A stretch of DNA of 64,000 nt from UBA5704 sp036264355. Its GTDB lineage: Bacteria; Acidobacteriota; Thermoanaerobaculia; Multivoradales; UBA5704. This document shows positions 43,639-54,200 of the stretch, one piece after another (position 1 is the first letter of the stretch; each line of letters opens with the position of its first letter). The translations under genes were made by a program, and so were the position numbers. The stretch is from NCBI GenBank assembly GCA_036264355.1, contig DATARD010000394.1, positions 22,551-86,550 on the forward strand. The letters are read 5' to 3'. The notes under the pieces were generated by a model that saw only the letters and a list, made by a program, of their open reading frames with translations, ran no database searches and was not told where the DNA came from.

Positions 43639-44911
43639 TCCCGGGGCTCTGTCTTCTCTGTCTGCTCTTCTCGGCTGCCGCCGAGCCGCTCCCGCCGGCG
43701 CCGGCCGAGGCGGTCACTCTCCCGGCGCCGACGGGTCCTTACCCGGTCGGCACGACGGTCTGGCGCGTGACGGACGCGGCGCGGCCGGAGACGTTCGCCG
43801 GAGCCGGCGTGCGGCGGCAGGTGGAGGTGCTGGCCTGGTATCCTGCGGCGGCCGCGTCAGCCGCTGCGGCGGATCGCGGTGAGCCCGCGCCCTACCTGCG
43901 CGAAGGGCTCGCCGAGCTGCCGCCCGGGCTCCGGTCTCCGCTCGGCTCGTTGGCGAAAGTGCGCACCCACGCCATTCTCAACGCACCGCCGGCCGCCAGT
44001 CCGAAAAAGCTTCCGGTCCTGGTGTTCTCGCACGGCATTGGAGGCATCCCCAGCTCCTACACCGCGCTGCTCGAGGATCTGGCCAGCCATGGCTACGCCG
44101 TCCTCAGCATCGTCCATCCCTATGAGGCGACGGCCGCGACGCTCGCGGACGGGCAGGTCATTTCGCTGTTCGACGACGCCGGCAAGCCGCGCCAGACGTT
44201 CAACGACGTCATCGCGGAGTGGAGCCGCGAAGACGAAACGATGGCCGCGGTGACCCGCGAGGCGAAGGAGGAGGACCAGCTCCGCCTGCTCCGCGGGTAT
44301 CTCGCGGGTCTCCACGCCACCCAGGCCACCGTGGATCGCTGGGTGGCGGACACCAAGCTCGTTCTCGATCAGCTTTCCAGCTTGCCGAAGACCGGCGCCG
44401 CCGGCCGCCTGGCCGCCCGGCTCGACCTGGGACGCCTGGGAGCGTTCGGGCACTCCATGGGCGGTGTCGTTTCGGGGGAATTCTGTCTCGCCGATGGCCG
44501 TTGCCGGGCCGGCCTGAACCTCGACGGCATTCCGCAGTACGGGACCATGATCGACCGGCGCCTGTCGCAACCGTTCCTGATGGTCTACTCGGCGCGGCCG
44601 GGGCGGACCGGGGCGAGCGACGCCATCTATCGCCGAGCCGCGTCCCGATACTACCGCTGCGACGTCCGGAGCACCCTCCACCTCGACTTCAGCGACATGA
44701 TCCTCTGGGACGGCCCGCTCCGCCAGAACGGAGCGCTGGGAACGCTGGCTCCGGCGCGCGCGGTCGAGATCACCCGTACGATCGTGCGCGAGTATTTCGA
44801 TCAGGAGCTCCTGGGGAGGCGCTCCGCCTTGCTGGCGGGGACGTCGAGCTTGCCCGAGGTCACGGTGAGGATTCTCCCCACGAAAGTCTCGAAGCCGACA
44901 ACGCCGCGAGC

Positions 44912-44930
<19 letters not shown>
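43635..44930 (+). CDS. Exported alpha/beta hydrolase (PAF-acetylhydrolase/dienelactone hydrolase-like)
   Basis: A 431-residue serine hydrolase with a short signal peptide (LCLLCLLFSAAAEPLPPAP). The oxyanion region is LPVLVFSHGIGG, the nucleophile elbow GAFGHSMGGVV, and a late His lies in STLHLDFSD. The overall pattern resembles platelet-activating-factor acetylhydrolase-type esterases. The ATG shares ATGA with the stop of the kelch-like protein, so the two exported proteins are co-produced. The last 19 bases overlap the convergent kinase remnant. Confidence 0.8.
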
Positions 44931-46027
<1,097 letters not shown>

Positions 46028-46118
46028 CGATGAGACCGTGCCCTCACCGCAGAGAGGGAAGTGCCCTTATTCTGCCACGGCCTCGATGAGATGCCCGGCT
46101 GAGGGCCAGATGGAGCGT

Positions 46119-46388
46119 TCAATAGTCTGCGAAGGCGTCGTCCGGATAGCAGTACAGCCAGCTCTCCCCAGGCTCCGCCGAGGCGACCACGGGATGCCCG
46201 CTCGTGTGCGCGTGGTGGCTGGCGTGCCGGTTGGGCGAGCTGTCGCAACAGAGCGTCGTGCCGCACTCCTGACACGTCCGCAGATGGACCCACCGGGCGC
46301 CGATCTTCACACACTCCTCGCACACCCGGTGCTTGGCGTGTTTGACGGTGGTGATCGCAGTGAGATGAGAACAGATGGGATCGGCCAC
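46119..46388 (-). CDS. UBP-type zinc finger protein
   Basis: An 89-residue protein consisting of one ZnF_UBP-like domain: ICSHLTAIT, CEECVKIGARWVHLRTCQEC, GTTLCCDSSPNRHASHHAHT, GHPVVASAEPGESWLYCY. The Cys/His ligands are present. Bacterial stand-alone copies have no known ubiquitin partner and their role is unknown. GTG 46388 has GGGAGA at a good distance; a longer start at an upstream ATG lacks one. Confidence 0.8.
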   Translation of the reverse strand: MADPICSHLTAITTVKHAKHRVCEECVKIGARWVHLRTCQECGTTLCCDSSPNRHASHHAHTSGHPVVASAEPGESWLYCYPDDAFADY

Positions 46389-46459
46389 GATGTTTCTCCC
46401 TTGAACGCGGATGCCGCTTGGAGTCGTCACCCGTGGCTCCGGAGCATACATGAGATCCC

Positions 46460-48277
46460 TCACCCCTTCTTTCCCGCCTTCTTCTTCAACCGCTCGTCGA
46501 TCTGGGTGACGATGTCCTGCGCGGACTTGGCGAGGGTGGGGTTGAGCGGGTTGGCGGCGATTTCCTGAAAGATGGCGCGGGCTTCGGGGAGCTTCTGGGC
46601 TTTGACCAGGGCGACGGCCTCGTTGTAACGGGCGACCAGGGCGTTGCTGTCGCGGACGCGGCGGATGGACGCGGCGCGGTCCGCGGCGGGCTGGGCCAGA
46701 CCGGCCGGCGCGCGCTTCTGCAGCGCGTCCAGGATGGCGAGGGCGTCGTCCAGCTTCTGGTCGCGCACCGACCGCTCGGCGGCGTTCATTCCTTCGTCGA
46801 GCCAGAGCTGCCAAGCCTCCTGCACGAGCTTCGACGGGGCGGAGCCCATGTCTTTTTCGATCACTTGCGCCGCTTTCTCGCGCTCTCCGGTGCGGGCATA
46901 GGCGAGGACGAGGTTGTAGGCCCCCGTGCTGTCGGCCGGCTGGAGGCGGTGCGCGGTCTCGAAGGCGGTGATCGCCTCGGGGGGGAAGGTCTTGTCGAAG
47001 CTGTAGGTGTAGGCGAGCTGACCCCAGGCGCGGGCGCTGTCCGGCTGGATCGCGACCGCCCGCTGCAAGGCGGCGCGCGCTTGCTGAAGGGTGTCGGGCT
47101 CGTGTCCCCGGGACAGCAGATCCATCGCGTAGCCGTATTGCACCTGAAAGTCGTTGGGAGAGGCCGCAGCCGCTTTCGCGACGGCGGCCTGGGCCGCTTC
47201 GGTGTGGCCCGCCGCGGACTCGATCCGGCTGAGGCCGGCGAGGGCGAGCCCGTCGTCGGGCTTCGCCTTGAGCGCCGCCTGATAGTGCTCGCGCGCATCG
47301 CTCAGATTTTCCGGACCCAGGGTGCTGGCGAGATCGCCCAGGCGCGCCAGGGTCTCGGGCCAGGGGAGAGGCTCGATCTTGACCGGAAGCTTCTCGTCCG
47401 GCTCCGCCGGCAGCCGCACGTAGTTGAAGAGACTGCGGTGGACGTAATCCCGCAGCTCCTTCTCCAGGACGGACTCGTCGGCCTGGAAGGCGCTACGGAA
47501 GGCGTTCTCCGGCTGGGCGCCGCGAGCGATGGCGCCGAAGTATTGGATGGCCTGCACCCGCCGCTCCGGGTTGCCCACCAGCAGGTAGTGCACCAGGGCC
47601 CAGGACTCCGAGTAGAAGACGCCGCGCCGGTAGCCTTCGTTGTAGTCCTTCGCAGCCGCCGTCATGGCGAACAGCTCGCGCAGGGGGATCAGGTTGTTCT
47701 CGCGCAGCCAGCGGATGTGGTCCGGATCGGCGTGGCCGATCTCGACGAAGGGGCCGCTGGACTTGAAGGTGCTGTAGAGCTCGGCGAGCCCCTCGTCGAA
47801 CCAGAGCGGGAGATGGCTGTAGTTGGCGTGCAGGAGATAATGGGTGTACTCGTGGTAGAGGATCTTCGTGGTGTCGTAGCTCATCTCCGCGTTGACCGCC
47901 ACGTAGTCGGCCTCGGAGCGGGCCGCGAAGTAGCCGACGAGGTCGACGCGCTTGCCGTCGCGCAGCGGCTTGTAGGGGGTGAGCGCCGCCTCGTTGCGGA
48001 AGAGGTAGACGAAGGTGGGCCGTCCGGCGTCTTTCTTGAGGTCGGGATTGAGCTGGCCGAAGACGGAACGCAGCCGCTCCAGGTCGGCCGCGACCCGGCG
48101 GGTGCTCCGCTCGCTGGCATTGCTGAAAAAGGTGAAGTGCTCGCTCTGCAGGCGGATCCAGTCGCCCTTCTCCCGCTCCGCAGGGAGGGCGGAGACCGGC
48201 GAGGTGGCGGAGAGCAGCAGCAGGACCGGGATGATCGAGATGACCAGGAGACGGCGGACAGGGACCGGGAGACGCAT
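46460..48277 (-). CDS. Exported gluzincin-like peptidase (DUF1570) with TPR repeats
   Basis: A 605-residue protein. A signal peptide (LLVISIIPVLLLLSATSPVS) precedes a peptidase-MA-like domain with the zinc motif LYHEYTHYLLHA, whose downstream glutamate ligand lies in WFDEGLAELYSTF, so catalysis looks possible. The C-terminal half is a run of tetratricopeptide repeats (DAREHYQAALKAKPDDGLAL, QARAALQRAVAIQPDSARAW, EAITAFETAHRLQPADSTGA). The architecture is common in Thermoanaerobaculia-like genomes. The substrate is unknown. Start 48277 is the codon that begins the signal peptide. Confidence 0.82.
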   Translation of the reverse strand: MRLPVPVRRLLVISIIPVLLLLSATSPVSALPAEREKGDWIRLQSEHFTFFSNASERSTRRVAADLERLRSVFGQLNPDLKKDAGRPTFVYLFRNEAALTPYKPLRDGKRVDLVGYFAARSEADYVAVNAEMSYDTTKILYHEYTHYLLHANYSHLPLWFDEGLAELYSTFKSSGPFVEIGHADPDHIRWLRENNLIPLRELFAMTAAAKDYNEGYRRGVFYSESWALVHYLLVGNPERRVQAIQYFGAIARGAQPENAFRSAFQADESVLEKELRDYVHRSLFNYVRLPAEPDEKLPVKIEPLPWPETLARLGDLASTLGPENLSDAREHYQAALKAKPDDGLALAGLSRIESAAGHTEAAQAAVAKAAAASPNDFQVQYGYAMDLLSRGHEPDTLQQARAALQRAVAIQPDSARAWGQLAYTYSFDKTFPPEAITAFETAHRLQPADSTGAYNLVLAYARTGEREKAAQVIEKDMGSAPSKLVQEAWQLWLDEGMNAAERSVRDQKLDDALAILDALQKRAPAGLAQPAADRAASIRRVRDSNALVARYNEAVALVKAQKLPEARAIFQEIAANPLNPTLAKSAQDIVTQIDERLKKKAGKKG

Positions 48278-48421
48278 GACCGGATTGTACCCGGAGGCGC
48301 GCGAGGCGCACACGACGCGTCTCGCGGCCTGCAAGGATGTGGTATCCTCGGGCGTTTTTGTCAGGGTGCTTTTGTTAGGGTGAACAGGGTGACCTCCTCA
48401 GGCGCAGGACCTTCGACTCGG

Positions 48422-48907
48422 ATGCCGGGCTTCCACCGGACTGCCCGTGCCCGCTCCGCCATTCTCGTTTGGGCGGTGGGGGCTCTGCTCGCTTTGGCCG
48501 GGTTGGCCACGGCGGCGCTGGAGGACATCTCCTTCGGCCACGAGCACGTGGTCGGCGGGCAGGTCGTCTACCACTATCACTTCCACCTCGGCGCGCACGA
48601 GCACCCGGATGGTGACGACGACGATCATGATGGCCACGACCATGATCACCACGATCACGACGGCGACCACTCCATCCCGGACCATCACGGCGCACCGCGG
48701 AGAGCCGCCACCATCGCGGCGTCTCCGGCGCTGTTCCAGCCTCTCGCCATCAGCACGCCGGCCGTCCAGCCGGCGACCCTGATCTCCCTCCTTCCCGGCG
48801 TCTCGGCTCCCGTCGCCCGCCGCAGCGTCGCCCGCCTGACCGATCCTCGCGGCCCTCCCTTCTCCCACGCTGTTTCCGGACTCTTGGACGCAACGACCAA
48901 CTCCTGA
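48422..48907 (+). CDS. Histidine/aspartate-rich exported protein, probable metal binder
   Basis: A 161-residue protein with a basic start, one signal or membrane segment (ILVWAVGALLALAGLATAAL), then a striking metal-chelating stretch (YHYHFHLGAHEH, DDDDHDGHDHDHHDHDGDH) and a Ser/Ala/Pro-rich tail. It lies 83 bases upstream of a TonB receptor on the same strand, so the pair is probably a metal (Zn, Co or Ni) uptake unit in which this protein holds or senses periplasmic metal. The metal is inferred from the His content only. An in-frame GTG at 48380 is an alternative start. No family is recognised. Confidence 0.6.
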   Translation: MPGFHRTARARSAILVWAVGALLALAGLATAALEDISFGHEHVVGGQVVYHYHFHLGAHEHPDGDDDDHDGHDHDHHDHDGDHSIPDHHGAPRRAATIAASPALFQPLAISTPAVQPATLISLLPGVSAPVARRSVARLTDPRGPPFSHAVSGLLDATTNS

Positions 48908-48990
48908 TCGCCAGAGAGCGATCGGAGCGTTTGCGCTAAACGGATTCATCTCCCGGCCCCAGGCGGGGCTGGAGAAGGGATAGCAGCATC

Positions 48991-51159
48991 ATGTTGAACT
49001 CGCTCGGCGGGCGAGCTGTGCTATGTCTCGCCCTCGTTTCGCTCCTGTGTGCGCCGAGACTCGCGGCACAGGAGCCCTCACCAGACGTAACGAAGACCCC
49101 CGCAGAAGCGGGGCAGCCCGCGACGGAGGATCCGGCCAAGCCGGACACCACGGACCCAAAGGGCGAGAAGGACAAGGCGGCGTTGACCGTCTATGACGAA
49201 ATCCAGGTCACCGGCCGCGGCGACGACATGTTGGGCATCGCCGACTCGGCGACCGAGGGAGTGACCGGCCAGACCGAGCTCGCCGAGCGCCCGATCCTGC
49301 GTCCCGCCGAAGTGCTGGAGACGGTGCCGGGCCTGATCATCTCCCAGCACAGCGGCAGCGGCAAAGCCAATCAGTACTACTTGCGTGGTTTCAACCTCGA
49401 CCATGGCACCGACTTCCGCATCACGGTCGACGGCATTCCCGTGAACCTGCCGTCGCACGGCCACGGCCAGGGCTACAGTGATCTCAACTTCCTGATTCCC
49501 GAGCTGATCGATTCCGTCCGCTACAAGAAGGGGCCGTACTACGCCGACGAAGGCGACTTCTCCGCGGCCGGCGCCACGCACATCCAGTATCTCGACAAGC
49601 TGGAGCACAACCTGGTGGAGGTGAGCCCCGGGGGAGACGGATACCGGCGCGGGCTGGTGGCGGGCTCGCGAACCGTGGGGAACGGCGATCTGCTCGGCGC
49701 CGTCGAATACCTGCACAACGACGGTCCCTTCCTGCGCCCGGACGACTACCAGAAGAAAAACGGCATCCTGCGCTATCACAACGGCGACGCGGCGCACGGG
49801 TTCACCCTCGGCGTCGAGGCCTACGACGGCACCTGGAATTCGAGCGATCAGATTCCGCTGCGCGCGATCGAGGACGGCCAGCTCTCGCGTTTCGGCCTGA
49901 TCGATCCGACCGACGGCGGCAGAGCCTCCCGGTACACCCTGAACGGCGAGCTGCGGCGCGGCGACGACCATTCGCTGACGACGTTGAGCGCCTTCGTCAC
50001 CCGCCAGAATCTCCAGCTCTTTTCGAACTTCACCTACTTCCTCGACGATCCGGTGCACGGCGATCAGTTCGAGCAGATCGACCGCCGCACCACCTATGGC
50101 TTCGCCGCCGAGCGGCAATGGAGCCTCTCCCTCGCCGGTCATGACGTCGAGAACGTCGTCGGTCTGCAGGGGCGCGGCGACCACATCCACAACGGTCTCT
50201 TCCACACCGAAGCGCGGGAGGTCCTTTCGACCACCCGCGAGGACACGATCGATCAGCTTTCCGTGGGCCCGTACGTGCAGTCCAAGGTGCGCTGGACGAG
50301 CTGGCTGCGGACCATCGCGGGGCTGCGCGCGGACGCCTATCACTTCAAGGTCGACAGCGACCTGCCCATCAACTCGGGAGTGAAGAGCAGCTCCATCCTG
50401 TCCCCCAAGCTCTCCTTCCTGCTGGGACCCTGGCAAAAGACCGAGCTATACCTGAACTTCGGCGAAGGCTTCCACAGCAACGACGCGCGCGGCGCGACTC
50501 TCCGGGTCGATCCCACCACCCACGAGGCGGTGGAGCCGGTGTCTCCCCTGGTGCGCGCCAAGGGGGCCGATTTCGGCGCGCGGACCTCGCTCATCCCCAA
50601 CCTCGAAACCTCGGTGACCTACTTCATCCTCGACCTCGCCTCAGAGCTCGTCTTCGCCGGAGACGCCGGCACCACCGAGGCAGGCCGGCCCAGCCGGCGG
50701 CAGGGGATCGAGGTGCAGACCTTCTACCGGCCCCTCACCTGGTTTGCCATCGACGCCGACTATGCCCGGGCACGTGCCGAATTCACCAACTTCGACCCCG
50801 TCGGCTCGCATATTCCCGGCGCCATCGAGAGCGCGCTGTCCTTCGGGGCCACGGTGGCGAACCTGCACGGCTATTCCGGGAGCCTGCGCTGGCGGTACTT
50901 CGGTCCGCGTCCGCTGATCGAAGACAACAGTGTGCGTTCGCGGGCCACTTCGCTGGTCAACCTGGAGCTGGGGTACGCCTTCCCGCACGGGCTCAGCGCT
51001 GGTTTCGAGATCTTCAACCTGCTCGACTCCAAGGCGAGCGACGTCGACTACTTCTACACCTCGCGCCTGCCGGGCGAGCCCCTCGCGGGCGTCGCCGACA
51101 TCCACACCCATCCGACGGAATCGCGGACGGTGCGCCTGGTCCTGCGCTACGACTTTTAG
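48991..51159 (+). CDS. TonB-dependent outer-membrane receptor
   Basis: A 722-residue receptor. It has a signal peptide (AVLCLALVSLLCAPRLAAQE), a Pro/Asp-rich periplasmic linker, a TonB-box-like TVYDEIQVTG and a plug domain (RPAEVLETVPGLIISQHSGS, YYLRGFNLDHGTDFRITVDG, LPSHGHGQGYSDLNFLIPEL). A 22-strand barrel ends in the outer-membrane signature RTVRLVLRYDF with terminal Phe. The histidine-bearing plug segment and the His-rich neighbour upstream suggest a transition metal or metal complex as ligand. A strong intrinsic terminator follows. Confidence 0.88.
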   Translation: MLNSLGGRAVLCLALVSLLCAPRLAAQEPSPDVTKTPAEAGQPATEDPAKPDTTDPKGEKDKAALTVYDEIQVTGRGDDMLGIADSATEGVTGQTELAERPILRPAEVLETVPGLIISQHSGSGKANQYYLRGFNLDHGTDFRITVDGIPVNLPSHGHGQGYSDLNFLIPELIDSVRYKKGPYYADEGDFSAAGATHIQYLDKLEHNLVEVSPGGDGYRRGLVAGSRTVGNGDLLGAVEYLHNDGPFLRPDDYQKKNGILRYHNGDAAHGFTLGVEAYDGTWNSSDQIPLRAIEDGQLSRFGLIDPTDGGRASRYTLNGELRRGDDHSLTTLSAFVTRQNLQLFSNFTYFLDDPVHGDQFEQIDRRTTYGFAAERQWSLSLAGHDVENVVGLQGRGDHIHNGLFHTEAREVLSTTREDTIDQLSVGPYVQSKVRWTSWLRTIAGLRADAYHFKVDSDLPINSGVKSSSILSPKLSFLLGPWQKTELYLNFGEGFHSNDARGATLRVDPTTHEAVEPVSPLVRAKGADFGARTSLIPNLETSVTYFILDLASELVFAGDAGTTEAGRPSRRQGIEVQTFYRPLTWFAIDADYARARAEFTNFDPVGSHIPGAIESALSFGATVANLHGYSGSLRWRYFGPRPLIEDNSVRSRATSLVNLELGYAFPHGLSAGFEIFNLLDSKASDVDYFYTSRLPGEPLAGVADIHTHPTESRTVRLVLRYDF

Positions 51160-51184
51160 ACGAAGGGAGCTGTTCGGTGGGGAG

Positions 51185-51220
51185 AACCGCGAGGCGCGCT
51201 CTGCGCGCCTCGCGGTTTTT
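51185..51220 (+). terminator. Intrinsic terminator after the TonB receptor gene
   Basis: A perfect 15-bp stem (51185-51199 with 51203-51217) closes on a 3-base loop and runs into TTTTT. It lies 26 bases after the receptor stop and could also stop minus-strand transcription from the giant gene, although no long T run faces that way. Confidence 0.88.
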
Positions 51221-51237
51221 GCGTTGAGAGGGGGTGT

Positions 51238-54200
51238 TTAGAGGTTGAGGCGCCGCACGGCGAAGAGGCCGAGCAGGGCCGCCAGGGCGAGCAGGCCCCA
51301 GGTGCCGAGGGTCGGGATCTGGACGACATAGACCGGCAGGATGAACACCGTCGGGGTGTTGTTGTCGCCGGACTGGCCGTTGTGGTTCGGATCGGGATCG
51401 CCGCCGTCCTGCGACAGGTCGGTGACCGTGACGGTGGCCGGGCTCTGGCCGGTGCCCATCACCTGGTTGGTGTAGGGGCCGGGCTTGCCGCCGCTCACCA
51501 CCCGCACGTTGAGACGCAGGGTGCCGGTCGCTCCCACCGCCAGCGTGTTGCCCGGCGCCAGGAGGGTGGTGGTGCCGGCGCCGTTGAAGCCGCCGTTGAC
51601 CGTGAAGTCGGAGCTTGTCAGCGAGGTGACGCTGAACGAGGCCGCGGCGGCGAAGGTGGCCGCGAGATTCTCGATCGCGTTGACCTGGGAGAGCGGCACG
51701 TTGCCCAGGTTGGTCAGGCGGATTTCGAACAGCACCTGGAAGATGAGCGGATCGGAGTTGTCGCGGGTGATCGAGATCACCTGCTTGGCGGCGCCGATCT
51801 GCGGCATCTCGATGCCGATCGGAGCCAGGTGGTCTTCCACTTCGCCGTCCGGCGCGAGACCGGTGACGCCGAGGCCCGCCTGGGTGCTGATGCGGCAGCG
51901 CGACGGGGTCTGCCCCTGCGGCGAGCCCACCGGCACCGGGAAGGTGTGCGAGCCCGAGGAGTTGGCGGCGATCGGCACGTCGGAGAGCACCTTGTCGCCA
52001 GCGTCGGCCCAACTGCCGTTGTGGTTGAAGTCGATCCAGCAGCTCACCAGACCGCCGGTGGCGCCGGTCGAGATGATCACCGTGCCGTTCGTCCCCGGAA
52101 TGAGATCGCCCGGGAAGATGACGCCGTCCTCGTCGTTGGTTCCACCGTTCGTATCATCACCGGTCAGGGTCGCGTTGGGCTGGCCGTCCGGCTCGGTGTC
52201 GACCCGCGCGCCGAGGGTCGGGTTGTTGACCGGCAGCACGGCGTGGCGGGCGCCGTCCGACTTGAGCAGCGTCGGGTAGGTGGGATCGGGCGCGTCGCCG
52301 AAGTCGAGGCCGGCCACGGTCACCAGGTAGTCCTCGACCTCGCCGTCCTGCGCCAGGCCGCCGGGCCCGGAGACGCCGGTGGAGCTCAGGCGGAAGCGGG
52401 CGTAGGAGAGAGCCGACTTAGCGTCGCATGGCACATTGACGGTGACCGTGTTGGCGCCGGAGGCGAGCGCCTGGCCGCTTGCGATGCGGTCGCGCGGATC
52501 GTCGAAGTGGCCGTCGCCGTCGAAGTCGATCCAGGCGTCGAGCTTCGGAGTGGCGATCCCCGCCGTGTTGGTCAGGCTGACGGTGACGTTGGCGGTCGAG
52601 CAGGCCACCAGCGCGGTGGCGGGAAGGGTGACGCCGTCCTCGTCGGCCGTCCCATTGTCATCGCCATCGGCGTTGACCGACGGCTGGCCGTTGGGCTCGC
52701 TGTCCTCCGTGGCACCCAGCGAGAAGCCGGCGACCACCCGGTGGTAGGGGCCGTTGTTGGCCAGCGTCGTGCCGTAGATGTCCGGCGCGTCGCCGAAGTC
52801 GACTGAGCCGATGACCAGCGTGTAGTCCTCGACCTCACCGTCCGGCGCCTGGCCGGTGGGTCCGAGCCCGCCGGCCGAGGAGAGGCGGAAGCGGGCGTAG
52901 GAGATACCTGCCGACGCCGTGCATGGCACGGGGAAGCTCAGGGTGTTGGTGCCGGCGACGACCGGCTGGCTGGTGAAGATGTGATCGGTCGCGTCGAAGG
53001 TGCCGTTGCGGTCGAAGTCGAGCCAGGCGTCGAGCTTGGCGCCGGCCGCGGCGGTGACGAAGACGTTCACCGAAGCCGAGGCGCAGGCGGTGACCGGGGT
53101 GGTGAAGGTGACGCCGTCCTCATCGTTGAAGCAGGCGCCGATGTGGCTGGTGCCGACCGCTGCGTCGTCGCCCGAGGCGGTGGCGTTGGGCTGCCCGTCG
53201 GCCTCGGTGTCGACGCAGTGGCCGAGCATCAGCGGATTGGTGGGATCGACCCGGTGGCTCGCCGCGCCCGCACCCTGGGTGCCGTAGCTGGCCGGCGCGT
53301 CGCCGAAGTCGTAGCCGATGACGCCGACGATGTAGTCCTCGACCTCGCCGTCCGGCGCCGGACCGGTGGGTCCGAGGCCGGTGGCGGAGGAGCAGCGGAA
53401 GCGGGCGTAGGTGAGGCCCGGCACCGCGGCGGCGGGCACGGTCGGCGAGAGCACCGTCGGCGGTCCGTTGGGCACCGTCAGGTCGGTGGCGATCTGCTCG
53501 CCGGGTGAGTTGCCGAAGATGCCGTCCCGGTTCCAGTCCACCCAGGCGTTCAGGATGCACGGCGAGGGGCCGCCGGCGGTGACGGTGAACTGCGCCGTGT
53601 TGCCGGGGGTGAAGGGGCTGGTGAAGGCGACGCCGTCTTCGTCGTCCCCATTGACACAGGTGCCGACGACGAACGTCGAGCCGGTGGTGTCGTCGGCGGT
53701 CGCGCCGGCGTTCTGGTTGAAGCCGTTGTCGGCGTCGACGCAGGAACCCAGATACGGCGCATTCGGGACTCCGAGCAGATGGGAGGCGCCGTTGTCGAGC
53801 ACCGTGGTGTTGTAGTCGCCCTGGCTGGTGCCGGCGGTGACGTCGGGCGCATCGCCGTAGTCGTATTGCGGCTGCGGCGCCGCGGCGGCCGGCACGAAGC
53901 CGAAGTCCACCGTCAGGTTGGTGTTGGGATCGCCGTCCTCGCTGGTCGGCTCGCCGCCGGTGGTGAGAGTGACGGGAAGGCTGCCGATCACCGCGCCCAG
54001 TTGGGTGCCGTTGTCGTCGCCGTTGACGTCGTCGTCCGGATCGGGCGCCGGGTCGTTGCCGGTCGAGGAGACCAGACCGGCGAGCGCGCCGCCGCCCGCG
54101 AAATTGGACGGATCGACGACCACGATGTAGTTGCCGGGCGCCAGGTTGCTGAAGCGGTAGCGGCCGGAGAAGCCGCCCTGGGTGGCGGTGAACGTCGTGC

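Noticed and set aside
46865..48907. 680-codon plus-strand frame ending in the His-rich protein
   Set aside because: Only the last 160 or so codons are real; the rest is antisense to the gluzincin/TPR gene.
48908..48990. Cobalamin or other riboswitch before the TonB receptor
   Set aside because: The gap is only 83 bases and shows no B12-box or long conserved helices.
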